5,837 bases of DNA from contig DSDB01000295.1 of the NCBI GenBank assembly GCA_011057845.1, positions 1 through 5,837 on the forward strand. Direction: 5' to 3'. Shown here piece by piece: positions 5,317-5,837 of the stretch. This stretch comes from Phycisphaerales bacterium. GTDB lineage: Bacteria; Planctomycetota; Phycisphaerae; Sedimentisphaerales; Anaerobacaceae. How positions within the stretch are numbered: position 1 is the stretch's first letter; the number at the start of each line of letters is the position of its first letter. The notes below the pieces were generated by a model. The model saw only the letters and a list, made by a program, of their open reading frames with translations, ran no database searches and had not been told where the DNA came from. Both the position numbers and the translations under genes were made by a program.

Positions 5317-5837
5317 CCCAGATCGAGACGGTGACTATGATACTTGCATCGGCCATCAACGTGTACATCCTGTCCGTGGGAACATTCGCCGGACTGACCG
5401 TCGCCCTGGCGGGGCTGCTGATTCTCGCGGAGCGATTTCTCATCAACTACGGCGTCTGCAAGCTCGACATCAACGCCGGCGAGAAACCCCTGGACGTCAA
5501 GGGCGGACAGAGTCTTCTGGCGGCCCTGTACGCCAATGAGATATTCATCCCCTCGGCCTGCGGCGGCAAGGGGACGTGCGGGCACTGCAAGATTGTCGTT
5601 ACCGCCGGCGGCGGGCCGGTTCTGCCGACCGAGACGCCCTATCTTTCGCGGCAGGAGGTCCGCTCGAACGTCCGCCTGGCCTGTCAGGTGAAAATCCGCG
5701 AAGACATCTACGTCCGCATCCCGGAGGAGATGCTCAACGTCAAGATGTTCAACGCGGTCGTTGAGAGCGCCACGACATTGACGCACGACATTCGCGAAGT
5801 GCGAATGAAGCTGATTGAGCCGGCCGAGATCAAGCAA
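5313..5837 (+). CDS. nqrF: Na+-translocating NADH:quinone reductase subunit F (3' end missing)
   Basis: The frame is open from the ATG at 5313 to the window edge, giving the first 175 residues of an expected ~410. NqrF is the NADH-oxidising entry subunit: a membrane anchor, a plant-type [2Fe-2S] domain, then FAD- and NADH-binding domains. Visible are one hydrophobic helix (about 18-40), the ferredoxin domain with C83, C89, C92 and C124 (spacing x5, x2, x31 as in Vibrio C70/76/79/111; SACGGKGTCGHC), the VLPTET segment (103-108), PEEMLNVK (137-144), and the start of the FAD domain. The ATG forms an ATGA overlap with nqrE, but the ribosome binding site is weak (GGTGG at 5301-5305). An ATG at 5337 (residue 9) is an alternative that would shorten the N-terminus by eight residues. 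The NADH-binding part lies outside the window. Confidence 0.92.
   Translation, partial: MTQIETVTMILASAINVYILSVGTFAGLTVALAGLLILAERFLINYGVCKLDINAGEKPLDVKGGQSLLAALYANEIFIPSACGGKGTCGHCKIVVTAGGGPVLPTETPYLSRQEVRSNVRLACQVKIREDIYVRIPEEMLNVKMFNAVVESATTLTHDIREVRMKLIEPAEIKQ

Overview
The window holds the first six genes, in order, of a Na+-translocating NADH:quinone oxidoreductase operon (nqrA-B-C-D-E-F, all on the + strand, about 937 to beyond 5837). Before it lies the 3' part of an unrelated gene for an exported NIPSNAP-family protein (1-777). The DNA is GC-rich and densely coding. No RNA gene, mobile element, CRISPR array or integration site was seen.

Organism: a free-living bacterium, most likely Planctomycetota (Phycisphaerae-like) or a relative in the PVC group. 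This rests on the exported two-domain NIPSNAP protein, which is common in planctomycete genomes, and on the general style of the Nqr proteins. It is an inference from protein resemblance and not a marker-gene assignment.

Layout: 1-777, NIPSNAP protein, 5' end outside the window. 778-936, intergenic, with a good sigma70-type promoter candidate (TTGATT, 17 bases, TATATA) and a Shine-Dalgarno sequence. 937-2391 nqrA; 2388-3455 nqrB; 3445-4056 nqrC (TTG start); 4061-4729 nqrD; 4726-5316 nqrE; 5313 to the window end, nqrF (N-terminal 175 residues only). Adjacent genes overlap by 4 to 11 bases or are 4 bases apart, so they should be one transcript with coupled translation.

How the genes work together: NqrF takes electrons from NADH and passes them through its [2Fe-2S] centre to the membrane part. 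There they run through the NqrD/NqrE iron centre and the covalent FMNs of NqrC and NqrB, then to riboflavin and quinone, while Na+ is pumped out. The key cofactor and Na+-related residues known from Vibrio can be located in B, C, D, E and in the visible part of F.

What stands out: NqrA is not of the ordinary type. Its C-terminus carries two complete CxxCxxCxxxCP [4Fe-4S] motifs and an Ala/Glu/Lys-rich tail, as in RnfC, on an NqrA-like body. NqrB and NqrC are also shortened to RnfD/RnfG-like sizes, and NqrD has an extra Cys-rich N-terminus (CxxCx5C). Together these suggest an Nqr complex that keeps Rnf-like traits and may hold more iron-sulfur centres than the Vibrio enzyme.
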